A program made the translations under genes and the position numbers. A stretch of 39,496 nucleotides of DNA from assembly GCA_964587155.1 (NCBI GenBank), contig CAZPKF010000020.1:1-39496 (forward strand), read 5' to 3'. Shown here in pieces: positions 14,580 to 22,330 of this stretch (its first letter is position 1; every line of letters begins with the position of its first letter). The DNA is from Hallerella sp964587155. GTDB taxonomy: Bacteria > Fibrobacterota > Fibrobacteria > Fibrobacterales > Fibrobacteraceae. The notes below the pieces were generated by a model. It searched no databases. It saw nothing but the letters and a program-made list of their open reading frames with translations, and had not been told where the DNA came from.

Positions 14580-17150
14580 CTACAAAATACAGCCAATCCG
14601 TTCGAATCGCAAAAGCGGCATTCCCGCCTCCCTTGAATCGGCCAAGGGTATTGAAAAATCGACTTCCCAATCGTTTAAGTCTTCATCATCTTGCAAAATT
14701 TGCTGAATTTGCAAATTTTCCGCATTCCAAACGGCAAGCGTGTGCTTCGCCGAACGGCCTTCGGCATCCAACCTAAAATTCCCATGTTCCGCACGATAAG
14801 CGGAGAAAAGTTCTTCCAGGCGTTTTTCCGTCCAGGGTACCCCGTTCGCATCGGCGAGAAGTTTCCCTTCCGGCAAATCTTCGGCCAAAACATCCAAGGC
14901 TTCTCCCAGACGGCTCTGGCGCAACAACGCCAAAAACTGGAAAATGCGCGAACGCGCGGCAGAAAGGAATTTCTTGCGGTCGAGAGTCACGTCGGCAGCC
15001 GCTTCATCGGCGTGGAACGCTTTTTCCGGAACCGCTTCTTTCGCCACGTATTCCGGATTCTTCAAACGTTCCCACTCTTCCAACAAGCTTGAATCTGTCC
15101 GGCGAATCATTTCACCCAAATAATCTTGAATTTCAAAAATTTCATCCGTTTTAATCGCATCGGGAACCGTTTGGGTCAACACTTTGTAAACGTAATTGAT
15201 GTGCCTCAAAAGAACCGCTTCCATCCGGGAGAGTCCATATTTTTTCACATATCCGCTGAACGTTTCAAAGCTTTCGATCATTTCGCGGACAATGGATTTA
15301 GGCTCTACGTTCAAATCGCCAACCCACGGATGCGCGTCCGCAAATTCATCAAAGGTCGTATAAATGAAATCGCGGAGCGGCTTCGGGTATTCCACTTTGT
15401 CCAGTTCTTCTTGAATTTTATTGTATTCCGCATGTTCCGCCTTGAGTTCCGCATACCGCGCGTCACGGGCTTTTTTCAGCTGCACACGCAAGATGGGTTC
15501 CGGATTTTCAACAATGGATTCCACCAAGGAAAGAACGTCCACGGCAAATTCCGGACTTTCCCTGTCCAACATGGGCAACGTGTCCAAAAGGTACAGAGAA
15601 AGAGGTTCATTCATCGCAAAATCATTTTGCAAATCAAGGTTTACGCGGACATGCGCCATTCCAGGTTGCGGATTTTCAACGAATTCAACAATTTTCTTTT
15701 CGACCAAAGAGCGGAAAAGTTGAAACGCGCGATGCATCAATTCTTTTTTTCTCTTGGCGCTTTCATGACAATCCCGAATGAGCTTTCGCATGGCAAAGCA
15801 GCCGTCCGTTTTGCGGGACAGCACATTGACAAGCATTCCGTGAGAAACTTCAAAACGGGAAACCAACGGTTCGGGAGGAGATGCTATCAAACGTTTATAA
15901 GTACTTTTATCCCAAGGGACAAACCCCCGTTCCGGCGGTTTGCGTTTGACAAACTTCTTGCCCGTTTGCGCTGACTTTGCCGCCAGTTTTGCATTTTCAA
16001 TCACATGCGCCGGCGCACAGGCGACAACATAACCGATGTCATCAAAACCTTTACGACCGGCCCTGCCGGCGATTTGATGAAAATCCCTGGCCGTTAAAAT
16101 CGCCGTTTTATCACCGGAATATTTGCAAAGTTGCGTGAACAAAACAGTCCGAATGGGAACATTGACTCCAACGCCAAGCGTATCCGTTCCGCAAATCACT
16201 TTCAACAAACCCTTTTGCGAAAGCTTTTCAACCAAGATGCGGTATTTGGGGAGAAGCCCGGCATGGTGCAAGCCAATACCCGCTTTCAAGAATCTTTTGA
16301 ATTCTGGCCCATAAGGGCTCGAAAAACGGAAATTTCCTATCGCCTTTGCTATCTCCGCTTTATCCTCTTTCGAGGTGAGGTTCAAACTCATGAAATTCTG
16401 CGCATTTTCCGCAGCGAAACTCTGAGTAAAATGCACCACGTAAACCGGGGCTTTCCCTTCGTTGACAAGGCCTTGCACCGTTGTGGAAATTTCATTCATC
16501 GAATACTTGAAATCCAGAGGAACCGGGCGGGTCGCATTCGAAACGGTAACACTCGGTTTTCCATTCAGTTTCGAAAGTTGCTGTTCAAAAAAATCCGTTT
16601 TGCCAATCGTCGCCGACATCAGCAAGAAGCGCGTTTGCGGAAGCGTCAACAAGGGTACTTGCCAAGCAACACCGCGTTCCCTGTCCGAATAATAATGGAA
16701 TTCATCCATCACGACATCTTGCATGTCCAATTCTGACCCTTCTCCCAAAGCCTGGTTTTCCAAAATTTCCGCTGTACAACAGAGAATCGGAGCGTTTGCA
16801 TTCACAGTCGCATCGCCCGTTGAAAGCCCGACATTTTCTGCGCCAAACTCTTTGCAAAGGGACATCCATTTTTCATTGACCAACGCTTTGATTGGGCAAG
16901 TATAGGCAGATTTGCGCCCAAGGGACAAGCTCATAAAATGCATCGCCAAGGCGACCATCGATTTTCCACTGCCTGTCGGTGTGTTCAATATGACATTTTT
17001 TCCATCGAACAATTCCAGAATCGCAGTTTCCTGAGCTTCATACAAATTCACTTGGCGGTTTTCCGCCCACGAAAGGAAACGCCCGAGCAAATCTTCGGAA
17101 TCGAGACGTTCTCCTTTTTTCGGCAAATAATCTTGAAGTTTTTGGGACAT
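14580..17150 (-). CDS. Ski2-like DExH-box RNA helicase
   Basis: 856 residues. An ATP-dependent superfamily 2 helicase with the Ski2/Mtr4-like organisation. Motif I is TPTGSGKS (57-64), motif II is the DExH variant DEFH (149-152), motif III LMSAT (178-182), and the C-terminal RecA domain has GTDTLGVGVNVP and motif VI HQIAGRAGRKG. The remaining 430 residues match the DUF3516-type tail of bacterial members, helical and rich in charged residues. In eukaryotes such helicases feed RNA to the exosome; bacterial roles are little known, perhaps RNA turnover or ribosome-related. It is transcribed away from the HIRAN gene, and the transporter gene follows after 91 nt containing a small hairpin. The start ATG at 17150 has no Shine-Dalgarno. 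Confidence 0.92.
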   Translation of the reverse strand: MSQKLQDYLPKKGERLDSEDLLGRFLSWAENRQVNLYEAQETAILELFDGKNVILNTPTGSGKSMVALAMHFMSLSLGRKSAYTCPIKALVNEKWMSLCKEFGAENVGLSTGDATVNANAPILCCTAEILENQALGEGSELDMQDVVMDEFHYYSDRERGVAWQVPLLTLPQTRFLLMSATIGKTDFFEQQLSKLNGKPSVTVSNATRPVPLDFKYSMNEISTTVQGLVNEGKAPVYVVHFTQSFAAENAQNFMSLNLTSKEDKAEIAKAIGNFRFSSPYGPEFKRFLKAGIGLHHAGLLPKYRILVEKLSQKGLLKVICGTDTLGVGVNVPIRTVLFTQLCKYSGDKTAILTARDFHQIAGRAGRKGFDDIGYVVACAPAHVIENAKLAAKSAQTGKKFVKRKPPERGFVPWDKSTYKRLIASPPEPLVSRFEVSHGMLVNVLSRKTDGCFAMRKLIRDCHESAKRKKELMHRAFQLFRSLVEKKIVEFVENPQPGMAHVRVNLDLQNDFAMNEPLSLYLLDTLPMLDRESPEFAVDVLSLVESIVENPEPILRVQLKKARDARYAELKAEHAEYNKIQEELDKVEYPKPLRDFIYTTFDEFADAHPWVGDLNVEPKSIVREMIESFETFSGYVKKYGLSRMEAVLLRHINYVYKVLTQTVPDAIKTDEIFEIQDYLGEMIRRTDSSLLEEWERLKNPEYVAKEAVPEKAFHADEAAADVTLDRKKFLSAARSRIFQFLALLRQSRLGEALDVLAEDLPEGKLLADANGVPWTEKRLEELFSAYRAEHGNFRLDAEGRSAKHTLAVWNAENLQIQQILQDDEDLNDWEVDFSIPLADSREAGMPLLRFERIGCIL

Positions 17151-17178
17151 CGAAAAGAATTTAGCAAAGTCTATGAAG

Positions 17179-17287
17179 AATGAGAAATGTGGAATGTGAT
17201 GTCGGGTGTTGGAACTTAAATATGACTACTCTCTTGGGTGGGGTTCGCACTAAAAGCCTTTTCTGCAGATGGAGCGAGTTTTGCACG
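17179..17287 (+). repeat. Interspersed repeat family, copy B
   Basis: This copy matches the minus-strand reading of copy A over about 100 bases: GTGATGTCGGGTGTTGGAAC, then CTTGGGTGGGGTTCGCACTA, AAAGCCTTTTCTGC and TTTTGCACG. It begins about 30 nt upstream of the helicase start codon and is followed 63 nt later by a plus-strand terminator with no known gene before it. The 300-nt gap 17151-17450 holds this repeat, that terminator and the promoter of the HIRAN gene; no protein gene was seen. Confidence 0.7.
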
Positions 17288-17349
17288 GTGTCGACTGCGC
17301 AGATAATGCCGTTTTCGCAAAATGGAGATTTATCCAAAGTAAAATCGCA

Positions 17350-17378
17350 CCGGAGAATAGCTCCGGAACGTTTTTTTT
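17350..17378 (+). terminator. Orphan rho-independent terminator
   Basis: CCGGAG (17350-17355) and CTCCGG (17361-17366) pair around a 5-nt loop, followed by AACG and eight T. There is no plus-strand gene upstream, since the helicase is transcribed away from here. The terminator must therefore end either a short non-coding transcript that covers repeat copy B or spurious transcription, insulating the promoter just beyond. Confidence 0.7.
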
Positions 17379-17383
17379 GCTGC

Positions 17384-17450
17384 GACAAAATTTGTCAAAC
17401 TAAACTCCTATCTTTACAATAAACGGATTTTCAATTCAAAGGAGCCAAGA
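17384..17450 (+). promoter_or_regulatory. Promoter and leader of the HIRAN gene
   Basis: TTGTCA (17392-17397), 17 nt, then TACAAT (17415-17420) fits a sigma-70 promoter. TATCTTT (17409-17415) overlaps it and resembles the -7 element of the Bacteroidota. The -35 lies in a palindrome, GACAAA-A-TTTGTC (17384-17396), a possible operator. A strong Shine-Dalgarno, AAAGGAG (17438-17444), sits 6 nt before the ATG. About 40 of 53 bases in 17392-17444 are identical to the dnaE upstream segment. Confidence 0.6.
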
Positions 17451-18452
17451 ATGGAACATATTTACATCCATATTTCCAGGGAAAATCGTTCGGACACATA
17501 CGATTTTACATTCAGCGAATCGGGCACATTGGACTTTGCCGGAAAAGTAACGAACCCAAACCTTTCTGATTGCGAAAAATTGGAAAGCAGCTCTTATTTT
17601 TCTCCAGCAAAATACACTTACCTTCCGCCGGATTTGAACGCCAATATTGACATTTTTTACAAAGACCCATCCCCATTTGAAAATGTAAATTTGTTCGCAT
17701 ACATCACCCATATCGGCGCCGTTCTGCTAGCCGTTGAAGAAAAAGACGGTCTCCTTGTCGCAGAACTTTTGAACCAGCGACGAAAAACTTTTTTCCAGTT
17801 TTTATCATTGACGATTCACATCGTCAAGCCCATCGCGCCTTTGGCACTTTTTGCCTGGATTCACGGAAGATTTTTCAATGACGAAGAATTTCTTCAAATG
17901 TACGCCTCGGGCAGTCATCTTCCCCAATCCGACTCCGTCGCCGGACTGCTTTTAGCCGCTGCAGAAAAAGAACTGAAGCCGAATCCAGAATCGGAAACGC
18001 CAACCCAAATGTTTATCCGTTATTTCAAATCTCATCCGGATTGTAATTTCACCATCGGGATCGTCGGGAGCCATTTTCACGACTGGGACGACGACATCGA
18101 TAAATTCGACAATAATTTGAAAAATTCCTTTGAAAAGGATTTCATTGAAGGAATCAACGCCGTTCAGCGGAAAAAGATGCAATTCTTTTCTACTTTGTCC
18201 ATTTCTGTCCAGGCAGAACCTTACAATTCTCACGATCCAAACGCAATCGGAGTTTCTATTGAAAACGTTTCCGCCAAGTTTTTCGGCAACGGAGGAAAGA
18301 GCAAAGCCGGTTACTTACGAGCCACTGGCGCGTTCATTTTGCGAAAATCCTTTCCTAAAAAATTTTCTTATAAAGCTACCCTAGCCCGTTTGAGAAAAGA
18401 TGTCGACGAATACGGAGGACTTTCCAAAATCGTCTTGCGCATCCAATGCTAG
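17451..18452 (+). CDS. HIRAN-domain-like protein of unknown function
   Basis: 333 residues. The C-terminal third looks like a HIRAN domain: after a GIVGSHFHD strand comes LSISVQAEPYNSHDPNAIGV, then SIEN and KAGYLRATGAFILRK. It carries the EP-N-x-x-DPNAI-V core and the late GYL segment typical of HIRAN. In Rad5/HLTF this domain binds DNA ends; in bacteria it occurs alone or beside helicases and nucleases. Residues 1 to about 200 are unrecognised, with a hydrophobic stretch around 118-142 (FFQFLSLTIHIVKPIAPLAL). It stands alone, with its own promoter upstream and a strong terminator downstream, but it is divergent from a Ski2-like helicase. DNA or RNA end recognition is a plausible inference only. 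Confidence 0.7.
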   Translation: MEHIYIHISRENRSDTYDFTFSESGTLDFAGKVTNPNLSDCEKLESSSYFSPAKYTYLPPDLNANIDIFYKDPSPFENVNLFAYITHIGAVLLAVEEKDGLLVAELLNQRRKTFFQFLSLTIHIVKPIAPLALFAWIHGRFFNDEEFLQMYASGSHLPQSDSVAGLLLAAAEKELKPNPESETPTQMFIRYFKSHPDCNFTIGIVGSHFHDWDDDIDKFDNNLKNSFEKDFIEGINAVQRKKMQFFSTLSISVQAEPYNSHDPNAIGVSIENVSAKFFGNGGKSKAGYLRATGAFILRKSFPKKFSYKATLARLRKDVDEYGGLSKIVLRIQC

Positions 18453-18469
18453 ATTCTTTCTCCTGCAAA

Positions 18470-18504
18470 AAAGCACAGGTTCTCTTCGGTGAACCTGTGC
18501 TTTC
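18470..18504. terminator. Bidirectional terminator between the HIRAN and GH9 genes
   Basis: AAGCACAGGTTC (18471-18482) pairs with GAACCTGTGCTT (18491-18502) over 12 bp. The loop closes further into a C-TTCG-G tetraloop with one T/T mismatch. T-rich sequence follows on the plus strand (TTTCTATTTG) and on the minus strand (TTTTTTGCAGG). It serves the two convergent genes. Confidence 0.85.
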
Positions 18505-18510
18505 TATTTG

Positions 18511-20553
18511 CTATTGGACTTGTATTTTGTGCGTTCCCAATCCTGTCACATGTACAAAATAAACGCCTTGTGGAATCTGTTCCAAATTGATTTCCGTAAC
18601 AGCCGCGTCCAAACGTTTTTCCAATATTTTTTGCCCATTCAATTTCACAACGGACAAGAATTTTCCGGTTGCATTTTGTTGGAGATTCACAGTCAAATTC
18701 CGATTCTGAAATTGTACAGAAAAATGAGGAAGATTCCGCGTTTGCAAAATGGATGCTTCTGGATTTAACGCTTTGGTCACTTCATCATAACGGGCGACAA
18801 TGGCCATCAAATACCATGTCGCATGAGGGAGCCATTGTTCAATCCAACGCCAATTTTGCCACGATTCAGAGAATCCCGCCGCTGACGGATCATTCCAAAC
18901 AATGCCACTGCCATCATCATTCAATCCAGAAATGCCATTTGCAATGCCACCGTTCAACGTGTGCGCATAAGATGATTGCCCCGAATACAGCGGAGGATTT
19001 TTCTTTCCTTTGCCCTGCATCATGCAAACGCTGTAGGGATTTTTTCCCAAAATCCAATCCAGCTGGTTTTGCGCATATTTTTGAACCATTTCATTTTCTG
19101 CGCCCAACGCTTTCGCCGCATACATCGCCGCTGCTGACAAACTGGCAATCCGAGCGCTTTCTCCCTGCCACCAATATCCGCTTTCGTTGTCATGCGGAAT
19201 AAAAAATCCATTTTTAATCTTATTTTGCGTTTTATACGTTTGCCGGGCATATCCAAAAGGATTTGCCACTTCTTCGGTTACCGTCAAAAGCCAATTCAAA
19301 TGTTTTTTCGCCGCTTGAGTCACTTGTGTCACAAGCGCACTGCCTGATGTTCCCTGCTTCGCTTCCACTTCCAAGTAACGAACAAGGGCAATCAACGGCA
19401 AACCGGCATCACTCGCATGCCAAAAGGGACGTGTTTTTTCGTCGTCGCTCCAAAAATAACCGTCATCAGCCAGGCGTCCAGCCAAATGTTCTGCTCGGGC
19501 ACGAGCCGCATTCAAATAAGTTTCTTCTCCGGATGCGGCGTAAAGTTCCGTCGCCGCGAGCAATGCGGTATAATCATCAATGATATTTTCCTTTTTATCA
19601 TCACAATAAGCGCAAGAACTTCCGATCGTTTGCTGATTTTGCAGATGTTCAAATGCTCGTTTTGCGCCAGCCAAATATTGCGCACTCGTTGATTCGCCAT
19701 TCTTTTTTAACGTAGAAGCCTTGGCCAGCGCGGCAATCGCCATACCGCCACCTTCCCGGAAAGCCGCTTGGTAATTGGCACTTTTTACACCGTCTTGCCC
19801 AGAAAAAGCGCAGAGGTAACGGGAGCCGCTTCCCCAGTTGTCAAAAACGGTCATGTAAAAAAAGCCATCTTCACTGAGCATCCGCAACAGAAAATCTGCA
19901 CCGTACAACGCTTCTGATTCCGGATCCGTTTTGGAAGAAACGGTCGAAAGTGTTGCAGGGATATGTTCCGCCGTAAAAACCAACGCCCATACAGTCATCG
20001 GAATCTGCTGCGGATTGAGGTAATTGGCGTAAGAAAGATGTGAAAGATATTTGCTCACATCGCCACTGGCATCATACCAACCGCCGCGTACATCTCGGGA
20101 AACTCCCGAAGAGCCGAAAACAGAAACAGAGGCATCCCACGATAAAATTTGCGAATCATCGGCGCGGTCATCTTGAAAATAATTCAAAACAGAAGCCAAC
20201 GTCTGCACAGCCAACGCATTGCTTTCTACGGAAAATGCATCGGAAGTCGAACCGTCCGGCAATCGCAACGTATAACTTCCCGCAGGCAACGAATTTCCCA
20301 GATTGATGGAGTAAAAATTTCCCGAAGAAAGCCAACCATCCGGATTTTCTCCGGCCCCAAACGTTCCAGTCGATGTCACAGTTCCATTTTGTAACAGAGA
20401 GTAAGAAGTTCCCTGCAAATTCGTGGTACTTTGTACGACAACATAAGCTGATTTTCCAAGATCATAACCAACTTGATTGATGTGAAAAGACGTCGCTCCT
20501 GCAGAAAATACCGCAACGAAAATAGACACGAAGAAAATTTTTGATTTTACCAT
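18511..20553 (-). CDS. Secreted GH9 glycoside hydrolase with N-terminal Ig-like domain and type-IX-type C-terminal tail
   Basis: 680 residues. Signal peptide (KIFFVSIFVAVFSAGA), a cellulase-N Ig-like domain (about 22-110, starting FHINQVGYD), a GH9 (alpha/alpha)6 catalytic domain (about 115-595), then a 70-residue tail. GH9 enzymes cut beta-1,4-glucans by inversion. The catalytic-base region is GGWYDASGDVSKY; the usual motif is DAGD, so one residue is inserted, as in a subgroup with similar neighbouring sequence. Other landmarks: DWILGKNPYSVCMM, and WRWIEQWLPHATWY near the end of the domain. The tail (KLNGQKILEKRL, INLEQIPQGVYFVHV) resembles type A sorting domains of the type IX secretion system. 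Endo- or exo-activity cannot be decided. A TATATTT box, but no Shine-Dalgarno, precedes the ATG; a terminator follows. Confidence 0.93.
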   Translation of the reverse strand: MVKSKIFFVSIFVAVFSAGATSFHINQVGYDLGKSAYVVVQSTTNLQGTSYSLLQNGTVTSTGTFGAGENPDGWLSSGNFYSINLGNSLPAGSYTLRLPDGSTSDAFSVESNALAVQTLASVLNYFQDDRADDSQILSWDASVSVFGSSGVSRDVRGGWYDASGDVSKYLSHLSYANYLNPQQIPMTVWALVFTAEHIPATLSTVSSKTDPESEALYGADFLLRMLSEDGFFYMTVFDNWGSGSRYLCAFSGQDGVKSANYQAAFREGGGMAIAALAKASTLKKNGESTSAQYLAGAKRAFEHLQNQQTIGSSCAYCDDKKENIIDDYTALLAATELYAASGEETYLNAARARAEHLAGRLADDGYFWSDDEKTRPFWHASDAGLPLIALVRYLEVEAKQGTSGSALVTQVTQAAKKHLNWLLTVTEEVANPFGYARQTYKTQNKIKNGFFIPHDNESGYWWQGESARIASLSAAAMYAAKALGAENEMVQKYAQNQLDWILGKNPYSVCMMQGKGKKNPPLYSGQSSYAHTLNGGIANGISGLNDDGSGIVWNDPSAAGFSESWQNWRWIEQWLPHATWYLMAIVARYDEVTKALNPEASILQTRNLPHFSVQFQNRNLTVNLQQNATGKFLSVVKLNGQKILEKRLDAAVTEINLEQIPQGVYFVHVTGLGTHKIQVQ

Positions 20554-20566
20554 AATTTTAAATATA
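20554..20566 (-). promoter_or_regulatory. TATATTT box directly before the GH9 start
   Basis: On the minus strand TATATTT (20566-20560) ends 6 nt before the ATG and no Shine-Dalgarno is visible. It could serve as a -10/-7 box for a leaderless GH9 mRNA in the 18-nt gap after the metallophosphoesterase stop. Confidence 0.3.
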
Positions 20567-20571
20567 TCTTC

Positions 20572-21486
20572 CTACACAAAGAAAAAATTTTTTTCATCCA
20601 GTTTTTTTTCGCCTTCAAACCGGTAAGCGGCCAAAACTCCCGTTCCCCGACAAGAGGCTACGCTGTAATCCAAGCAACAGATGTTTGAACGGAAAAGCTT
20701 CGGAATTCCTTCCAACCAATAATGTCCAAAAAAATCAGGGCGTTCCTCTTCTCCATAACAATGCCGATTTTGAATTTCGGAAGGCAATTCTTGTGCCGGA
20801 ATTTTTGCTCCGGGCTGAAACGACAGATCCCGCAGCGATTTTCCTTTTGGATCTACCCACCATTTAATCCGCGCACGAGTGCGGCGAACATTTTCACTGT
20901 CAAAAAAATACGTTCCCGCGTCCAAATTAACTTCTGGACCCTGAACCGTTTCTTTGACGACTCGAAACAGGTTTTCATTTTTCCAAATACGGAAAAGATT
21001 TTCCCGCGAACCGATTTTTTCCAACCCTTCGCTTCGGAGTATGCGGATATTTTCAGCATCAAAACAGGCATGCTGAGCGCGGAAGTCGTCCGTTTCCAAA
21101 AACAGAGGAAGCGAACAAAACCAGTCCAGCGTTTCAAAAAATTCTTTTTGATGATGCCGAAACGATTCAAGCGTTTTCGTGTGAATGAGAATTTTATTGA
21201 CAGAATGTTCGCGGAGATAGCCGCCCTCAGGCGACTTTTCCCAAAAGAACAAGGCGTTCAATTCATGATTTCCCAAAATTGCCGTAGCGGAACCGCTTTC
21301 AACCATTTTCCGAACGATTCGAATGGTGCCCAAAACATCCGGTCCGCGGTCAATGTAATCTCCCAAAAAGACAGCCGTATTCACCGGGTGGCGATAAACG
21401 CCATTCTTTTGAACATAACCCAGTTTTTTTAAAAGGGCTTCCAAGCGTTCACGATGGCCATGAATGTCTCCGATGAAATCGATCAT
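20572..21486 (-). CDS. Calcineurin-like metallophosphoesterase
   Basis: 304 residues of the PPP/ApaH-like superfamily with the two-metal signature in order: GDIHGH (residues 6-11), GDYIDRGPD (about 42-50) and GNHELNAL (about 72-79), then a C-terminal FGHYWL. Such enzymes hydrolyse phosphoproteins or dinucleoside polyphosphates; the substrate cannot be read from the sequence. It ends the dnaE-lpxB-CNNM-nudC run: its ATG lies 7 nt after the nudC stop with GAGG 5 nt upstream. Being next to a NudC-type nucleotide pyrophosphatase makes a nucleotide substrate attractive, but that is inference. Confidence 0.85.
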   Translation of the reverse strand: MIDFIGDIHGHRERLEALLKKLGYVQKNGVYRHPVNTAVFLGDYIDRGPDVLGTIRIVRKMVESGSATAILGNHELNALFFWEKSPEGGYLREHSVNKILIHTKTLESFRHHQKEFFETLDWFCSLPLFLETDDFRAQHACFDAENIRILRSEGLEKIGSRENLFRIWKNENLFRVVKETVQGPEVNLDAGTYFFDSENVRRTRARIKWWVDPKGKSLRDLSFQPGAKIPAQELPSEIQNRHCYGEEERPDFFGHYWLEGIPKLFRSNICCLDYSVASCRGTGVLAAYRFEGEKKLDEKNFFFV

Positions 21487-21493
21487 CCAAGCC

Positions 21494-22330
21494 TCAAAGA
21501 GAACCTTCCTTAAACCGTTTTATCATCGTGCCAGAAATGCTCAGCCGCCCCGTATATTCGCCAATGTCTTCGCGTTTTACCCATTTGGCGTAAGACAGTT
21601 CGGATTTTTGCACGGCAATTTCCGATGAGCCGTCCAGATTTGCCGTAAATCCGGCGATGAGGGAATTCGAAAAAGGCCAGGGCTCACTGCCGATGTAACG
21701 AATGTTTTTGACTGAAATTCCCGTTTCTTCTTTGACTTCCCGTTCTACGGCTTGTTCAAGGCTTTCTCCCATCTCGACAAATCCAGAAATCAGATACGGC
21801 TTCGGATCCGGATTGTTCAAATTGTGTGCCATCAAAAGGCAGTCATTCCATGTGACAGCGACAATGACTACCGGACAAATTTTCCCATACACCGTATTGC
21901 CGCATTTTTCGCAAATAAAAGCCCGTTCGTCGATTTTTCGCTGCATCGGATTTCCGCAATGCCCACAGAATCGATTGGAACTTTCCCAACGGGCAATGTG
22001 CGCCGCAAGTGCTCCTCCGAAAGCAACTGGCAAATCGGGCATATTGCGGAAAAAACGGTCTTTGACCAATTCAAAATCCGGGATGTGCTCAGCAAAATTT
22101 TCTTCGGCGGAAAAAAACGCAACTTCATCGATGGAAAAAAGATAATGCAATTCAGCGGAAACGCCCGGTGAAAGTTTTTCTGCATCGGACACGTTGGGAA
22201 TTCGGAATTCGCCGTTTTCTTTTTTCAAAAGAACAAGATTTCTTTGTGCGTAAACGACAAAATCAGAAGGCCGCGCCTGTTGAGTGCGAAATTCAATGTG
22301 CAACTTATGCGGAGCAATTTCAAACATCAT
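21494..22330 (-). CDS. nudC: NAD(+)/NADH pyrophosphatase NudC type
   Basis: 278 residues, close to the family norm. NudC hydrolyses NADH to NMNH and AMP and removes NAD caps from RNA. A zinc ribbon (CGHCG and CEKCG, about residues 121-144) precedes the Nudix domain, whose box reads GFVEMGESLEQAVEREVKEE followed by TG. After it comes SEPWPFSNSL, the family-specific SQPWPFPxS-like motif. The start ATG (22328-22330) overlaps the upstream stop in the ATGATG arrangement, indicating coupled translation with the CNNM/CBS gene. Fourth gene of the dnaE operon. Confidence 0.92.
   Translation of the reverse strand: MMFEIAPHKLHIEFRTQQARPSDFVVYAQRNLVLLKKENGEFRIPNVSDAEKLSPGVSAELHYLFSIDEVAFFSAEENFAEHIPDFELVKDRFFRNMPDLPVAFGGALAAHIARWESSNRFCGHCGNPMQRKIDERAFICEKCGNTVYGKICPVVIVAVTWNDCLLMAHNLNNPDPKPYLISGFVEMGESLEQAVEREVKEETGISVKNIRYIGSEPWPFSNSLIAGFTANLDGSSEIAVQKSELSYAKWVKREDIGEYTGRLSISGTMIKRFKEGSL

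Noticed and set aside
15126..15974. 282-codon plus-strand frame opposite the Ski2-like helicase
   Set aside because: Antisense shadow with phenylalanine- and arginine-rich chance translation.
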